Source: Psilocybe azurescens | Lineage: Eukaryota; Basidiomycota; Agaricomycetes; Agaricales; Agrocybaceae | Reading direction: 5' to 3' | NCBI GenBank assembly: GCA_023853785.1 | Contig: JAJIRX010000811.1 | Span: 124,001 to 188,000 of the forward strand | DNA length: 64,000 nucleotides | Shown here: in pieces, positions 48,391 through 59,810 of the stretch | Numbering within the stretch: the first letter of the stretch is position 1 | How the letters are laid out: each line of letters starts with the position of its first letter | Made by a program: the position numbers and the translations under genes | The notes under the pieces: model-generated | Told to the model about the DNA's origin: nothing | What the model saw: only the letters and a program-made list of their open reading frames with translations | Databases searched by the model: none

Positions 48391-49775
48391 ATGCGTAACC
48401 GGAACCCCCCTCAACCTGCACAAGTCGCTCCCTTGCATGGTATGAAAACCATGCTGCGCATATATCTGTGAAATTAGACCTACTTATACTTCCTTATCCA
48501 TCCTTCTCCAGAGCTGGTCTCCAAAGAACTTGTACAACCTTTGGAGACGCACTGTCGGGCCTGAGGCAGAAGAGCTCACGTTCAAAGTGACCACGGAGCA
48601 GACTCTGTTCCAGCAGAGATGGCGGTCCAAGGCTGCTGTGCGCGCGTACCACGGAGAATATATCCCTGAAAAGGTGTTCAAGCGATGGTATCTCCCAGAC
48701 ACGATTCCGGATGTGCGTCCCCGTCGACAGGTGTTTGGTGACGACCAAAACGAGTTGGAGGAGTATGCCAAGCGCAAAACAAAAGCTAAAGAAAAGGAGA
48801 GGAAGCTCGAAGAGGAAATCGAGAGGAAAGGACTTGCTCCTGTTGGAAGTTTGATGTTCAGAGAGGTGGAGAGGAGGATGGACGTGTTTCTGTTCAGATG
48901 CTGTTTCGTGCACAGTGTGTATGAGGCACGAAGGCTGATTATTCACGGCTATGTGAAGCTCAATGGGAAGAAGGTAGAGTTATATTCTTTGCAACTATTC
49001 GTTTCTCGTCTCAGACGCGTTTTTCGGCCTTTTCTTTGCTATCCAGCACTCGCACGCAAACACCCGATTAGCACCTGGAGACATGGTCACAGTTGATCCT
49101 GCAGCTATTCGATTCCTTCAACCTCCTCATGGTCCCATGGACCGTATAATTGGCCCTGTACCCAAACCTAACTCGACTGCACAAAAATCCACCGATGAAA
49201 GTAAATCCGCAGAACAGACCTCCGAGAACGTCGAAGCAGTTGAGAATGTTGAGGCTACAACGGAAGCAACTGAGGCTACGAAGGAAGTGGCCGACATCCC
49301 ATACTGGAAGCGTCCTCCAACCCCCTTCTATCTTCCCGAATATGCATCACCTTGGCTGTTCATCCCTGCCTATATTGAAGTTTCCTTCAAGACCTGCTCT
49401 GCTATATATGTCCGCCACCCCACCGCCCGACCAGGCTACTCTGAAATACCGACTCCATACGATGCCGACGGCGCTGTTATTCGATATGCCTGGGAGTGGT
49501 ACGTGCAACGCCGACCACGCATGAGATCGCAGAGCCAGCGCGCTCGTATGCCCATGGACAGAGTCGTGGAGCTAGAGAAGTCCTTACACAAGGACAGGCG
49601 CGCGTTCACGTTCAGCAAGGAGGCTTATGAGAAGAGCAAAATCGAGTGGCGGCAGACACCGCCGACGGGATTCGACTCCAAGGCCTGGCTTGAAAGTAGA
49701 GCCAATCCTCAATGGGTACGGTACTGGGCGGATAAAGAGAAGAAGCGGCGCTCAACACGGCAGACCCTAGCATAA
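48391..49775 (+). CDS. NAM9: Mitochondrial small-subunit ribosomal protein uS4m (one apparent frameshift)
   Basis: Mitoribosome small-subunit assembly protein of the bacterial S4 type. Exons 48391-48439, 48512-48973, 49047-49775, about 412 residues after one base is discounted. The S4 RNA-binding domain is split by the second intron: RRMDVFLFRCCFVHSVYEARRLI and HGYVKLNGKK, then LAPGDMVTVDP. The long C-terminal extension rich in Glu/Ala/Thr followed by YWKRPPTPFYLPEY is typical of fungal Nam9 proteins. The first exon, starting at ATG 48391, only joins in phase if the six-C run 48405-48410 is read as five; it then gives NLHKSLPCM leading into SWSPKNLYNLWRR, the expected N-terminus. The six-C run is therefore probably a consensus error. 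Confidence 0.9.
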
Positions 49776-50066
49776 AGCTGCGCGTAATGGCTCTTTTGCT
49801 GAAGTATTGGGGCACTTAGTATTTATTGCTAACATAGATACTCGCGACTCAAAAGTATCACCCCTCCATGTCGTACTTACAGCTACAGTATTTATTATCC
49901 CTCTAATGGAAGGAGTTAGTATAATTTCCATAGAGAAAAGAGTTAAAATTGACCGTGAGAATATTAAAATGTAATGCATTGATCAGCGAACTCCGGAGGC
50001 TCTTGCTGCTTCCAGTTGCCAACGACGTCGACGTTCCCTGCTCCCTTTCACATTTCTTATACGACG

Positions 50067-50542
50067 ATGTCTGCATCCACGACCGCGACTGCGCAACTAG
50101 CACCGGCTAAACCAAACCATGATTTTACACGACGACCTCAGTCCAAGCTCGGGGTCTTCTTCTGGCGCCGTCGAATGTGGTTTGAATCGACATTTGTCCT
50201 TTCAATGCTCGAGCCTTGGGAGAAGATTCTTCTCTGTAAGTCAATATTAACATGCATTCTCTCTTCAAAATTGAGAGAGAGAGAAGAGTTATATCGCTCA
50301 TAACTGACGAAATATCATGCTGGTAATCCCCAGTGTCCGTGTTTGCCATGCTGTTCCTCCTAGTTTCCTCTGCCGTTCTCAAATACTTGCCACACCATTT
50401 GGTGTTCATGTGGAGACGAGCAATATACTACCTATGGGGCCAAGAGGGAGACGAGAGAATCCTATGGCAGTGGTTGGGACTGACGGCTGGCGATGGGAGC
50501 TCTGCGGCTGCGGGCATTTTCGGCGCGCATAAAGAGCTATGA
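50067..50542 (+). CDS. Small membrane protein resembling the small subunit of serine palmitoyltransferase
   Basis: Exons 50067-50235 and 50334-50542 (intron 98 nt), 378 nt or 125 residues. The core (WFESTFVLSMLEPWEKILLLS, then VFAMLFLLVSSAVLKYLP and HHLVFMWRR) has the one-to-two TM layout and the MLEPWE motif of the ssSPT family, which activates serine palmitoyltransferase in the ER for sphingolipid synthesis. The C-terminus (GDERILWQWLGL and an Ala/Gly tail) and the basic N-terminus (TRRPQSKLG) are specific to this protein. The ssSPT assignment rests on the short core only. An unbroken upstream frame to 50016 has no ATG, so 50067 is chosen. Confidence 0.75.
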
Positions 50543-51780
50543 ACGCGACTTTGAGCTGTATCTGCCCATACCATCACATGACTGTGCGTGTCCCTACGGT
50601 TTTCTCCATTTCCGGGACTGATATTTTTCTCCAGTTACGTTTTGTTCAGTGGAAACCACCTAGAATCGCCACCTCTATGGCCAACACTCCCATATACAAT
50701 ATGTTATGATTCACGTACGACGACCACCGGATTTATGTGCTTGATTATGCTCTTGGAACTTGTATCTATGCTATATACCTTATAATTTGCTGTTTTCGGT
50801 CGTGTATCGACTTCGGCCTTCGAGGGTGCTCATCTCGAGTTCAAACATTTACGGCATCTGTCTCCATATTGATTTTCACTGTGGTCTAACAGGCCCATCT
50901 GTTAACATAGTTCTTCTCTTCTACAAATGACCGATCCAAGCGACAATTCATCACCAATATCCAAACCCTCTTGTAACAGCTAGCAGCACTTGACATTCCC
51001 AGGACGTGGTCTTTACTCAACGAACGCGGTTCCTTCACAAAGCCGTGTGTCGACATTCTTGCTTTATCAATCAGAACATGCGGAGCAGTCGTTCGATGTC
51101 TTTATCCTTTAATCCCTTCGGAAGATTCGGGGGTGCTGCGCAAATTGCAATGTGTGCATCCACGGCCTTGAACAATACCAGTCATTCCATAAGCAATGTC
51201 TATCCTATTATATTCCTTGTAAAGTCACCTTGATGCTCTCATCGGCTTCAAGGGCTCTTATGACTGAACAGCAAATAGGGAAATGAATGTCCCAAAAGGG
51301 CACATTACGGCGATGGACCCACAACTGGTCTACAAGACTCAGGTCTTACTCGCGCTGTGATACCAATGCTTGAGAAAGCGTGTGTATAATCAAGCATAAA
51401 TATCACTACCCAAGAGGACATCCGTAAGCATGCTCCTGAAAGGCATGGTTTCGGCACTGTTTACACAACATATATGACAGAACGGCCCGACTAAAGGTTG
51501 TATTTCTGGCTCTCGCTTCTGCCCAATCTCTGCCAATAGCAGTATACTATTACTTGTAACTCATGGATGGGGCCTTCACAATTTCTGTACAGAAAAGTAA
51601 AAACAAACGAAAACTGGTTACGAGAGGTTATACAGACCGAGATCGCCGACCCTAACGGGCGCTTATGCGCTTTGTAATTGACAGCCTCTTGTTGAAGCTG
51701 TGAGGAACTACTCATATACACCTAGAAGTATAGTTCAAAAACAAAGGAATCTAATAAAAAATATACAACCTAAACTATAT
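50543..51780. other. Intergenic region
   Basis: 1.2 kb with frames under 80 codons and no motif. Confidence 0.5.
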
Positions 51781-52764
51781 TCAAATCTCGATGACCAAGT
51801 TTTCGCAATTAACTCCTTCTTTCCATGCAGCCAAACCCTTCTGGACAGCCTCTAAACCCCCTTCAATTTTTCTCATCTTCGGACACGCAACTATCTCTCC
51901 CCTTTCCAATCTATCTTTCAACCAAGTCCTAAAAACGAAGTGTCCCATACACGTCCATCTCGGCACTGGTTTCGGAAAGTTATCCGATATGCCAGGGTGC
52001 AAATGCCACTGTTGCTATTCCTTCTCCTTTCACCTCTGAATGACCGCTAAGCAGTACTACAAGCCCTCAATTGCAAAATAACCAAGCAGAATAGTGACCT
52101 ATCTTCTTTAGCGGCGCTTCATATACTGTTCACGACAGCAGAATTCTCTTGATCAAACAATCTTGTTGCATCCAGGACCTTGAGATATGCGTGGTGCACC
52201 TCTTGCACCGTAACATATGTTATAAAGCCCATTACTTGCACAAGCATACTCCCAATGCTGGATACCCCTCCCCAGATGAATAAAACTTTCTTCTCCTGTG
52301 TGAATGAAGCACTGAGAAGTATACCAAGCTGGTACCAGCCTCACCACGTAGTAATAATTGTCATTAATAGAAGCGTACACGCCTCCGTAAAACTGATTTT
52401 TGGAGGAAGAGGCACGACGCTCGAGGAACGAACCAACACACGCTCCTGAAATGTCTCGTAATCTGGTGCTCCCTTCACAAAGAAAACCAACGGTATGCCT
52501 GCAACTCGTGTGTCCGGCTCGAGTACATCCAAAACATTGAATCTTTTGGCAACGACGACGCCTACGAGATTGTGGCCAATTGTGGCTGGGTAAGAGTCGA
52601 TAAATAAAGATAGCGGTAGTCGATTGGGTTAATTGCAATGGCTTTGACTTGAACAAGAACCTAGTTTGGGCCCGGATTTGGAGTCGTTCGTTTGGACACC
52701 GCAAAAGAAACCCCTTGGATGGAATAACGGCAAAGAGATGCTCTCCAAAGGAATTTGTGGCCAT
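51781..52764 (-). pseudogene. Decayed medium-chain reductase, paralog of the gene at 22526-23566
   Basis: Translations of the minus strand in changing frames match the intact reductase along its whole length: HLFAVIPSKG at the start (about 52750), VKAIAINPIDY (about 52630), KGAPDYETFQERVLV (about 52470), FIWGGVSSIGS (about 52270) and WLKDRLERGEIVACP to the end (about 51920). Several frame changes and at least one early in-frame TAG separate these pieces, and a stretch of the cofactor domain is missing or unrecognisable (about 52150-52020). The gene is inactive as given and too damaged for sequencing error alone. A TATA-like sequence persists at 52840-52848. It lies about 29 kb from the intact copy in inverted orientation. 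Confidence 0.88.
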
Positions 52765-53200
52765 AATTATACACAATGAGAACTGAGAGTAGGACTGGCG
52801 AGACGACGAATAATGATCTCAGAGAGTCAGACCATCTGGTTTTTATATGGCAGTTGCATGTATTAAATTCGAATGTCTCCGTACATTCTCTGCTAAGTCG
52901 TCTGCAAAGACGCTCGTTGCCAGGACTAGTAGCCCTCAGGATATATTTCCCGAAAATTTCGCACCCCGATGGATTATATTACCGATGCTACCCTTTGAAC
53001 TTCACAAGTTCACGTCTGGAATGCATGAAATGTCGGCTATGTCATGATTTGGTGTACTAGGCCCAAGATTTAAAATCGTGCTGACCCTACAAAGTTTACA
53101 GAGAGAAAACGCAAGTTTCCCGAAAGACATCAAAATTCCAAAAAAAAAAAAATACAACAAAGTACCGTTTGCATAGTAAGTAAAGTCCGCACTAATCAGT
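52765..53200. other. Intergenic region
   Basis: Contains the relic promoter of the decayed reductase (TATATAAAA-like on the minus strand, 52840-52848) and a 12-A run near 53140. No gene is seen. Confidence 0.5.
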
Positions 53201-55960
53201 TCATATCATCCAACTATTGCGTTCCGTTTGCTCTCCTTTTGAAAGATCCACGACACCCTCTCCATATTTACCCGCCCTCTCTTTACCCACTTCTTTGTCA
53301 TGACGCGCCTTGACCCTACGTACCAACCACAAACTGTAAAAGGCCGTCAACAGACCAAGAGTCCCCGTAGATGCAGCTGTAACAATGAGTGTAGCCTTAC
53401 TCGACGTCACTAGATTTCCATTCTGAACACCAAAAACACTGGCGATGGTTGACAGAAGACCAGCTAGCGAGTTCAGGAATCCAGGCCTATATAGTTAAAA
53501 AAATAGATTGTATAACGTCAGCAGAGCTACTCTGGCCAAAAATGAGAAAACTCACAAGAAAATCTTGTTCAAACCCCAGATATAATTCTTCCTCCATCTC
53601 CACCAGAGCCAAATCATACCAAAGACGCCTACTGCAGTACATATCCATGCGACGATGAACCTTGAAGACACAAAAGAAAATGATCAATGATTAGCTCAAT
53701 TCAACGCCATCTCAAAAACAGAATAAACCCTAACTCACAAAGGTAAATGAGTAATAGCTTTTGTGAACTCCTGCTGTACTTGTCCCGTAACGCCCGTCGT
53801 ATTCAGAGTCTGCAGAGTCGAAAAGGTACCTGGAAACAAGATAAAGCCTGCCAATAGGATCCAAGTGAAGAACCCGGCCAGGAGATTGTACAACGTAGGG
53901 ATATCGTCCAGAGCGAGCAGCATGTTCACATATTGTGTGTCCATCTGACTTGGGTTTCCAGTGAGGCGCGGGCGTGTCGGGCCAGCTGCAACAGCGGCTG
54001 AGGCTTCATGGACTTTCGCCTGATGCTTGTTTGCAGCTGAAGCAGACGAAGTTTGGTGTTGGATTTGCGGGGAACTGACAGTGGATGGTCTGTTCGATTC
54101 TTCAATATGCACATGAGGGCGGGCGGTCGTCGTAGCGGTCGTTATTGTCGGTGATGGTTTTTGGGTTTGGTTCGGGGACGCAGATGTGTTCAATTTCTGA
54201 GGTGCCAAGTTCGACGATACGGCGGGCTTATAGGAGCTGCCAACCGAGCTTGGTTGAGGGGGCCTATGTTGTGCAGGGGTCGAAGAAGGTGAAGAAGGAG
54301 CTGGGGAGGAGAGGTACTCGACGTTGGTGCTGTCGCCGGGGGAGCCGTTGGCGACGGCGAGGAAGGACTGGGAGTAACGACTGTCTGTGTCCTCCCTGGC
54401 CTAGCAGCGGTGTTTTGTGTCGTATGCTGCTTGGCAGGAATATTCTGCAAGGCAGATGCATTCGCACCGGAGGGAATACTAGGCGCAGAAGCACCAGGAG
54501 GACGCGATTCGTAACTGGAACCAAACTTTTGGGTAGATGGGGGCGTAGGGGTATTAGTTTGGGGTCGCTCATTTTGTGGCCTGGAAGTGGAATTGTAGGA
54601 AGAGCCTGAGCTTTGTTGAGAATGGAAATTGACTCGTTGAGGATTTGGCTGGTTTTGAGATTGGTTCTGATTCTGGTTTTGGTGACTAGCAGACGCGTTG
54701 GCCGGTTCAGCGTTTGATGGATCATCGGGGGATGGAGATGTAACAATCCCTATTGGGCGCGGATGATGATGGATCCGAAGAGGAGCCGTGCCAGATACTA
54801 TCCCCACAGCAGCGCCTGGCCGCGGTCCAGCAGCAAGACCGTGGCTCGTGTGGGAGTAATCAATGCGCGCAATACCTTGAGTTTGTTTGGTCCCAAAATC
54901 CGCGCTGGGTGAAGGCATGGATGGATTCGCGGTGGGGCTTGTATAACCAGTCGTTAGAATGGGCATGCCAGGAGACGGCCCAGCTAACCAAGAAGAATCG
55001 TATCGATCCTTTGGCGGAACATTAGGACTTTGACTTTCCGAGCCTCTGCTGGGTCGAGGAGGCTCAGTGCCGTAATTGAGTGCTTCAAAGTCGTTCCCAG
55101 CACTGCTACTCTCAAGGTCGTCGTCATATTCTTCAAAGTCCCCGTCGTTCTCGTTCTCATTTACGTGGTGATGGTGAGGCGACGGCATACGGGGAGGACG
55201 AACGTCCGGCATTGGCATTGGTGGGTGACCTAGGTCCGGCGTTGGCATAGGCGGGGCCTGAGACGCCAACCATAGCGACTCATATCTGTTAGCAGGCGAG
55301 TCGGGGTCGGAATTCTGCCTGGTTTGTTGAGGCCCTTGAGGCATTGGAGGTCCGACAGAAGACCCACCGCCTTCCTCTACGGAGTAATACGAACTTGGTT
55401 CCGTCTGGAAGGAAGAGACACTCTGCCTTGTGCTATCTGACAATGCTTTTGGTACCGGCATTGATGAAGGAGGCACAAGACGGTTCGACGACGAGACCCC
55501 TCCTTCTCTAGAATCTGATTTAAACGTTGAGGATGGAAATGATTCGACGATATAACCGGTGCCATCAAGAGAGCTTTTTGATTCAGGAAATTCTGGACGC
55601 GGAGAAGAAACAGGCTTGGGTTGTGAGTTGGAAGGTGTTCTCTGTCTCTGTGAGGCTGTGGTACTTGGAGCCGGCATACTTGTCTGGGACGTTGGACCTC
55701 GTCGAGCACCGGAGGCGGATACAGGGGTCGGAACCGTCTGCGATCGATGGGGAGGGTCTGCATCTTTCGTCGAGCGCGTAGCAGGTGTCCTGGTAGACTT
55801 CACGCCTCGCTGGCTGCCTACAGTCGATGCCGTCGCGCCTTTGGGTTCATTGCTACTCCTATTTCAGAGTTAAAAAGTGCAACAGTGATAAATGAACATC
55901 AACGTCCGCTCAAGAGATATGGGTACCTTAGGTAGCTATAACTCACCGAAGTTCCGACAT
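53201..55960 (-). CDS. Long Pro/Ser-rich protein with a C-terminal membrane domain (one apparent frameshift)
   Basis: Exons (minus): 55960-55947 (14 nt), 55858-53739, 53660-53556, 53486-53201, about 841 residues. The first 600 residues are disordered and rich in Pro, Ser, Gln and Asn, with acidic (DFEEYDDDLE), poly-His and QNQNQNQSQNQ tracts. The conserved part is C-terminal: PTLYNLLAGFFTWILLAGFIL, LFIVAWICTAVGVFGMIWL, a short SLAGLLSTIASVFG, and TGTLGLLTAFYSLWLV, suggesting four membrane segments, then a charged tail. Function and family are not recognised. The frame shifts at the four-G run 54303-54306 (plus strand); one more base there joins a Ser/Pro-rich frame smoothly to the C-terminal frame. 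Both sides are coding-like, so an error is probable. Confidence 0.75.
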
Positions 55961-57441
55961 CCGTTATTTTAGCAGGTAAGAACTTGAAAAGAGCGAGCTC
56001 TGGCGGTCTGGCGGTGTCCGCACTGCGGGTATGGGCTTAGTTCGAGTAAGGGTCCTACGGAGAGGGATTTCCCATCATATCAACGAATCTCTCACGTATT
56101 ACTGCCCCGTGGTCCTCCATCTGACCTTCCTACTTCCATGCACCAGTGACACCCTCCGATACATTGCCCCGTGCCCGTCCAGGCCCGTCTCCGTGGCATT
56201 TATCTCTCTATATTGTTCGATGATGGCCATGCGACGGCCGTGCGTAACGGTGCGGATAGACCGAATATCTGCGGCATTTGCAACGGATCAGATTCACCGT
56301 CGGCAGGACGAAATTGTTTTTGAAGTTAACAGGGAAGTGTGTACGTTTGAACACTGAAAAAGGATAAAATGTTACAAGTTTTGGAATGTTGTTTTTTTAC
56401 AGCTTAAAAGTTGAAATCGAATCAAATATCAAGATGTGAATGTAACTGTTACAACTTACGAGTTGAAGCATTACGATTTTGCTCACGGCAAGAACCATCT
56501 AGCCGAGCGGGATTTAAAATAATTTCAGTAGCCGCCTCAGTCTAACCTCTTAACTTTATTCCAACGACTCAGTTTTGCCCAAGTAACTTAAAGCAAGTTC
56601 TACTCGAGCTTCGGTTTGGTCACCATGGCCTTCTCTATATATTCTGATAAATCGGAATTAGAACCCAGGACTACGATGATGGAATACACGTTAGAATAGC
56701 AAATAGTATTTATCAAAACGCAGCCGAGACCACTGATTTTTCATACAGTAATTAGCCCAGTAGTGTAGCCATTGTTTCTGTATCTTTCTCTCTAAATATG
56801 ATAATCGCTGTACCTTTGCTCATAAATTATAGGAGCTATTACTGAAGGGTCTTTGCTGCTTCTCGGTTTACCAGAAGCTCGCCCCAACGAAATGGGTCAT
56901 TGTTGTTATTCTGGTCGTATCTTCAACGTCCTTGAACCGGTACAGAGGTGAACTACGGGCTTCGTGCCTTCTGTGACTCATCATGACGACACTGATATAG
57001 TGATGTTTCCAGCTGACAGAAGTCTATCTATCCAGAGGTTTCTTGTTCCGAGATATTGGGTAAAGGGACATGTATCCCTTCATGATGCACATCGTTCAAT
57101 GACTACACTTGGAATACACAAAAGATTGAATGAAATGCGTGGTATAATACATGCGCATGGGTTATTTCTATAAGAATACTACAGAATTATGATAATGATA
57201 ATACAGCCGTCCATGTGGAAGAAAGACTGTCGTGAAGGGGCCGCCGGACAGTAGGACCGGGGTCGATTCGAACGGGCAAGGTTCGAAGTTCATGAATTAT
57301 GAGCCGTAGGCCATAATGGTATTAGGCACTATAACGTGTCTCAACACCACTCCTCTGGGTCTCGCACCACCTTCGTCCACTTCTCGTCATACACACACCG
57401 GAAATGGCAGAATAAATAAAACGGTTTTCGGCAGCTTCTCG
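55961..57441. other. Intergenic region
   Basis: 1.5 kb without a recognisable gene; plus frames at 56031-56357 and 56964-57173 have no motif. It is the shared flank of the Pro/Ser-rich gene's 5' side and the multi-TM array's 3' end. Confidence 0.5.
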
Positions 57442-59060
57442 CTACGAGTATCCACATTCTGTATCCTCGTCCATCCGCGGCCGTACCTCAAACAGTCGGC
57501 TTGACCGCAACGTGGTTTGTTGTGTGGGAGAGAATAATAGTGGAGGAAGTACGGGGGACATAGCGGGTGGAGGATCCGACGGCGGCACGTCGTAGCTATA
57601 ATCGTTTGTTGTTGTGAAACCTCTTCCGTCGGTTTGCACCATGCTCGCCGACGTATCTACATCATGCGAGTCCCGACCTAGTCCAATCTGAACTATAATA
57701 AGCGTAGGAACAATTCCCTACGATAGATCGGAAATCAGCAAACAAAGATTGCATGTCGAAGTGAAATGATTTGAAAGCGTACCACAATCTGAGCCAATCC
57801 TGCGTCCAGTATGAGCTACGTAGATGAGTGGAATCGTCAGCTGTAGCCCCCTATGAGTTAACTGTGAGCTCACATCCTGGATGACCACGTCAAGGATGAA
57901 GTATATTGAGTAGATAATGCTCGATTCCACTCTGTTGGATTAAGCGTGAGCAGGGAGGCTAAAATTAAATCGTTTTGCGGTCAGTTGAAAAGAGACTTAC
58001 ATGATGGCGATCATAGTGGTGTACTTGGACGTTAGCCTTGGGCCGAGAATGGCACGGGCTTTCCGTGCTATCCACCAGATTCGGCCCGCTATAAAAGCTC
58101 ATGAGACTTGGCAGGCGACACCGACGTGAGAACAACATACCCATGAGCACTGTGACCAACATGTTTAGAGCGACAGTCGTGAAAAGAAAAGCGATCAACA
58201 GTTGGCGGAACCGATAGTCTTCTTTTGATACTGCAATGAAGCCATATCCAAAACCTTTGAAAGCCAGCGTTTCAGTAAATTAAACACTGCCGTGGACAAA
58301 CCGTGGAAAGTACCGTGTACTCACCAGTGCCGCATACTAACAGGAAGCAAGGCAGGATGATCACGCGCTTGCTACGATTCCAAACAGCATAACAGCGATA
58401 TATCTGAGCCGCGCGATGAAATAAGAAAAAGGGACACCATAGTGAAAAATAGTATCACATACCACGAGACTGTCGGCGATAAGGCTGGTATATTTGTTGA
58501 GCAAAAGCCCGCAGGGTCGGAATGAATGTACAGAGAGACTCACTTGCTCGTAATATATATCAGATATTTGAAGTGAATGTCGGTCTGTGGAATTGTATTC
58601 TGCTTCACAATGAACCAGAACAGAAAGCTAATCTCCAACACGACATCGACGGTGGCAAGTGCAAACATGATCATGGCGCAAGCTAGTAGCATTTTTGTGT
58701 CGTCCTCTTGTTCCTCAATAGGACTCGTATGCAAATCGCAAACAGCGTTGAGTATATTCCTGTGTCGTAGAAGAAAGCGAATCAGCTCCACTTGTCTAAT
58801 TTGACAGGATATTTGCGCAAAGTACCATAAAGAAAAACTTCGAACTAGACATATACGCATAAGCCATTGCAAGGGTATGCGGCTTGAAAGCTTTAGATAC
58901 TCACCAAGACTGCAGCACTGTATTTGTTCAAAGAATAGTAGTCGTTATCTGGGGTCACTCCATCGTCCGCGCCATCTTTGTCTGGAATAATGATATTGAC
59001 ATGTCCTGCTGAGTTTCCTCCAGTATTCGACTTCCAGGGGTGCAGAAGGAGGCTAGCCAT
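57442..59060 (-). CDS. Tandem multi-TM protein A (one apparent frameshift)
   Basis: Uncharacterised 7-TM-like protein of the Agaricomycete-expanded family. Ten exons (minus): 59060-58905, 58844-58826 (19 nt), 58759-58544, 58484-58463 (22 nt), 58403-58325, 58254-58141, 58088-58001, 57931-57874, 57815-57783 (33 nt), 57717-57442, about 353 residues. TM-like parts: YGIYSTLFAICIRVLL, MLLACAMIMFALATVDVVL, VIILPCFLLVCG, LLIAFLFTTVALNMLVTVLM, the SSIIYSIYFIL exon and QIVGIVPTLIIVQIGLG. Conserved landmarks are NLIADSLV followed by CYAVWNRSKR, and GRIWWIARKARAILG. The C-terminal exon is a Pro/Ser/Thr-rich cytosolic tail. The frame slips at a five-A run (plus 58692-58696, written as T). Exons 2, 4 and 7-9 have the same lengths as in genes B and C. 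No function is known. Confidence 0.85.
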
Positions 59061-59810
59061 CGTTAAAAGTCGTGGGCGAGCGCCCTTGCTGAAGTTAGAA
59101 AAGGCCTTGGAGTTGCCTGCGTGGAAGTCCAAGGAAGAGAAAAAGAGGGATTGTTATCGTCCCGACGTGAAGGTAAGGAGGAGTGAGAGAATAGACTAGC
59201 TTGGGTTCTCAGCTCTCATCCCCATAGACCGGGTTCTACTTATAGAACATGATGTGAAAGGTGCGACGCTGGCACTGTACTGTAAGGTGAGCAATTGGCA
59301 CTGATGAGAATCCTGGGACCTTTAGCCAAGAAGTGTGGGTACATGTTGACGATTTTAGTAATTTCTGCCAAGGCAATATATTCCATTCGCCAAGGTCCAT
59401 ACACCTCTAAACCAACCTTTAAAGTCGCTCTCAGGAAGCGGAAGCTCCAGATAATACATCATGGCCGCTCCATTGCCTCTATCGCGCCACCAGCATTTCC
59501 CGAACATTGGGTACATTCGATCCGCCTTTCAAACGATGGGCCGAGAATGCAAATTTGACCCGGGATGACGCTCTTTCCACCCTTCCATCGTCCACCATCA
59601 AACTCTACGAAGGACCGCGTCAATTCAAGATGATAAATCCTTCACATATCCGATAAGCCGGAAGTCTCTTTGATCTGTTGCTCGTCTGAGCACCAGGTTT
59701 CTAGTAGTAATATTATACGTATGCTACAAAGGTCCTCGAAGTATTATTACTTCTGCTCCTGCGTTTCTGTACCAATGCTATCACTTCTCTGCGGTCGATT
59801 TGCCAATAAA
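59061..59810. other. Intergenic region between tandem genes A and B
   Basis: Promoter of gene A and 3' flank of gene B. The frame of gene A is open upstream of its ATG to about 59132 without another ATG. No other gene is seen. Confidence 0.5.

Noticed and set aside
54264..54746. 160-codon Leu/Pro/Arg frame inside the Pro/Ser-rich membrane protein gene
   Set aside because: It is an off-frame reading of Pro/Gln/Ser codons in low-complexity sequence.
57718..57873. Read-through of gene A exon 8 into an unbroken frame to 57718
   Set aside because: Splitting it into 58- and 33-nt exons recovers the QIVGIVPTLIIV junction shared with gene C.
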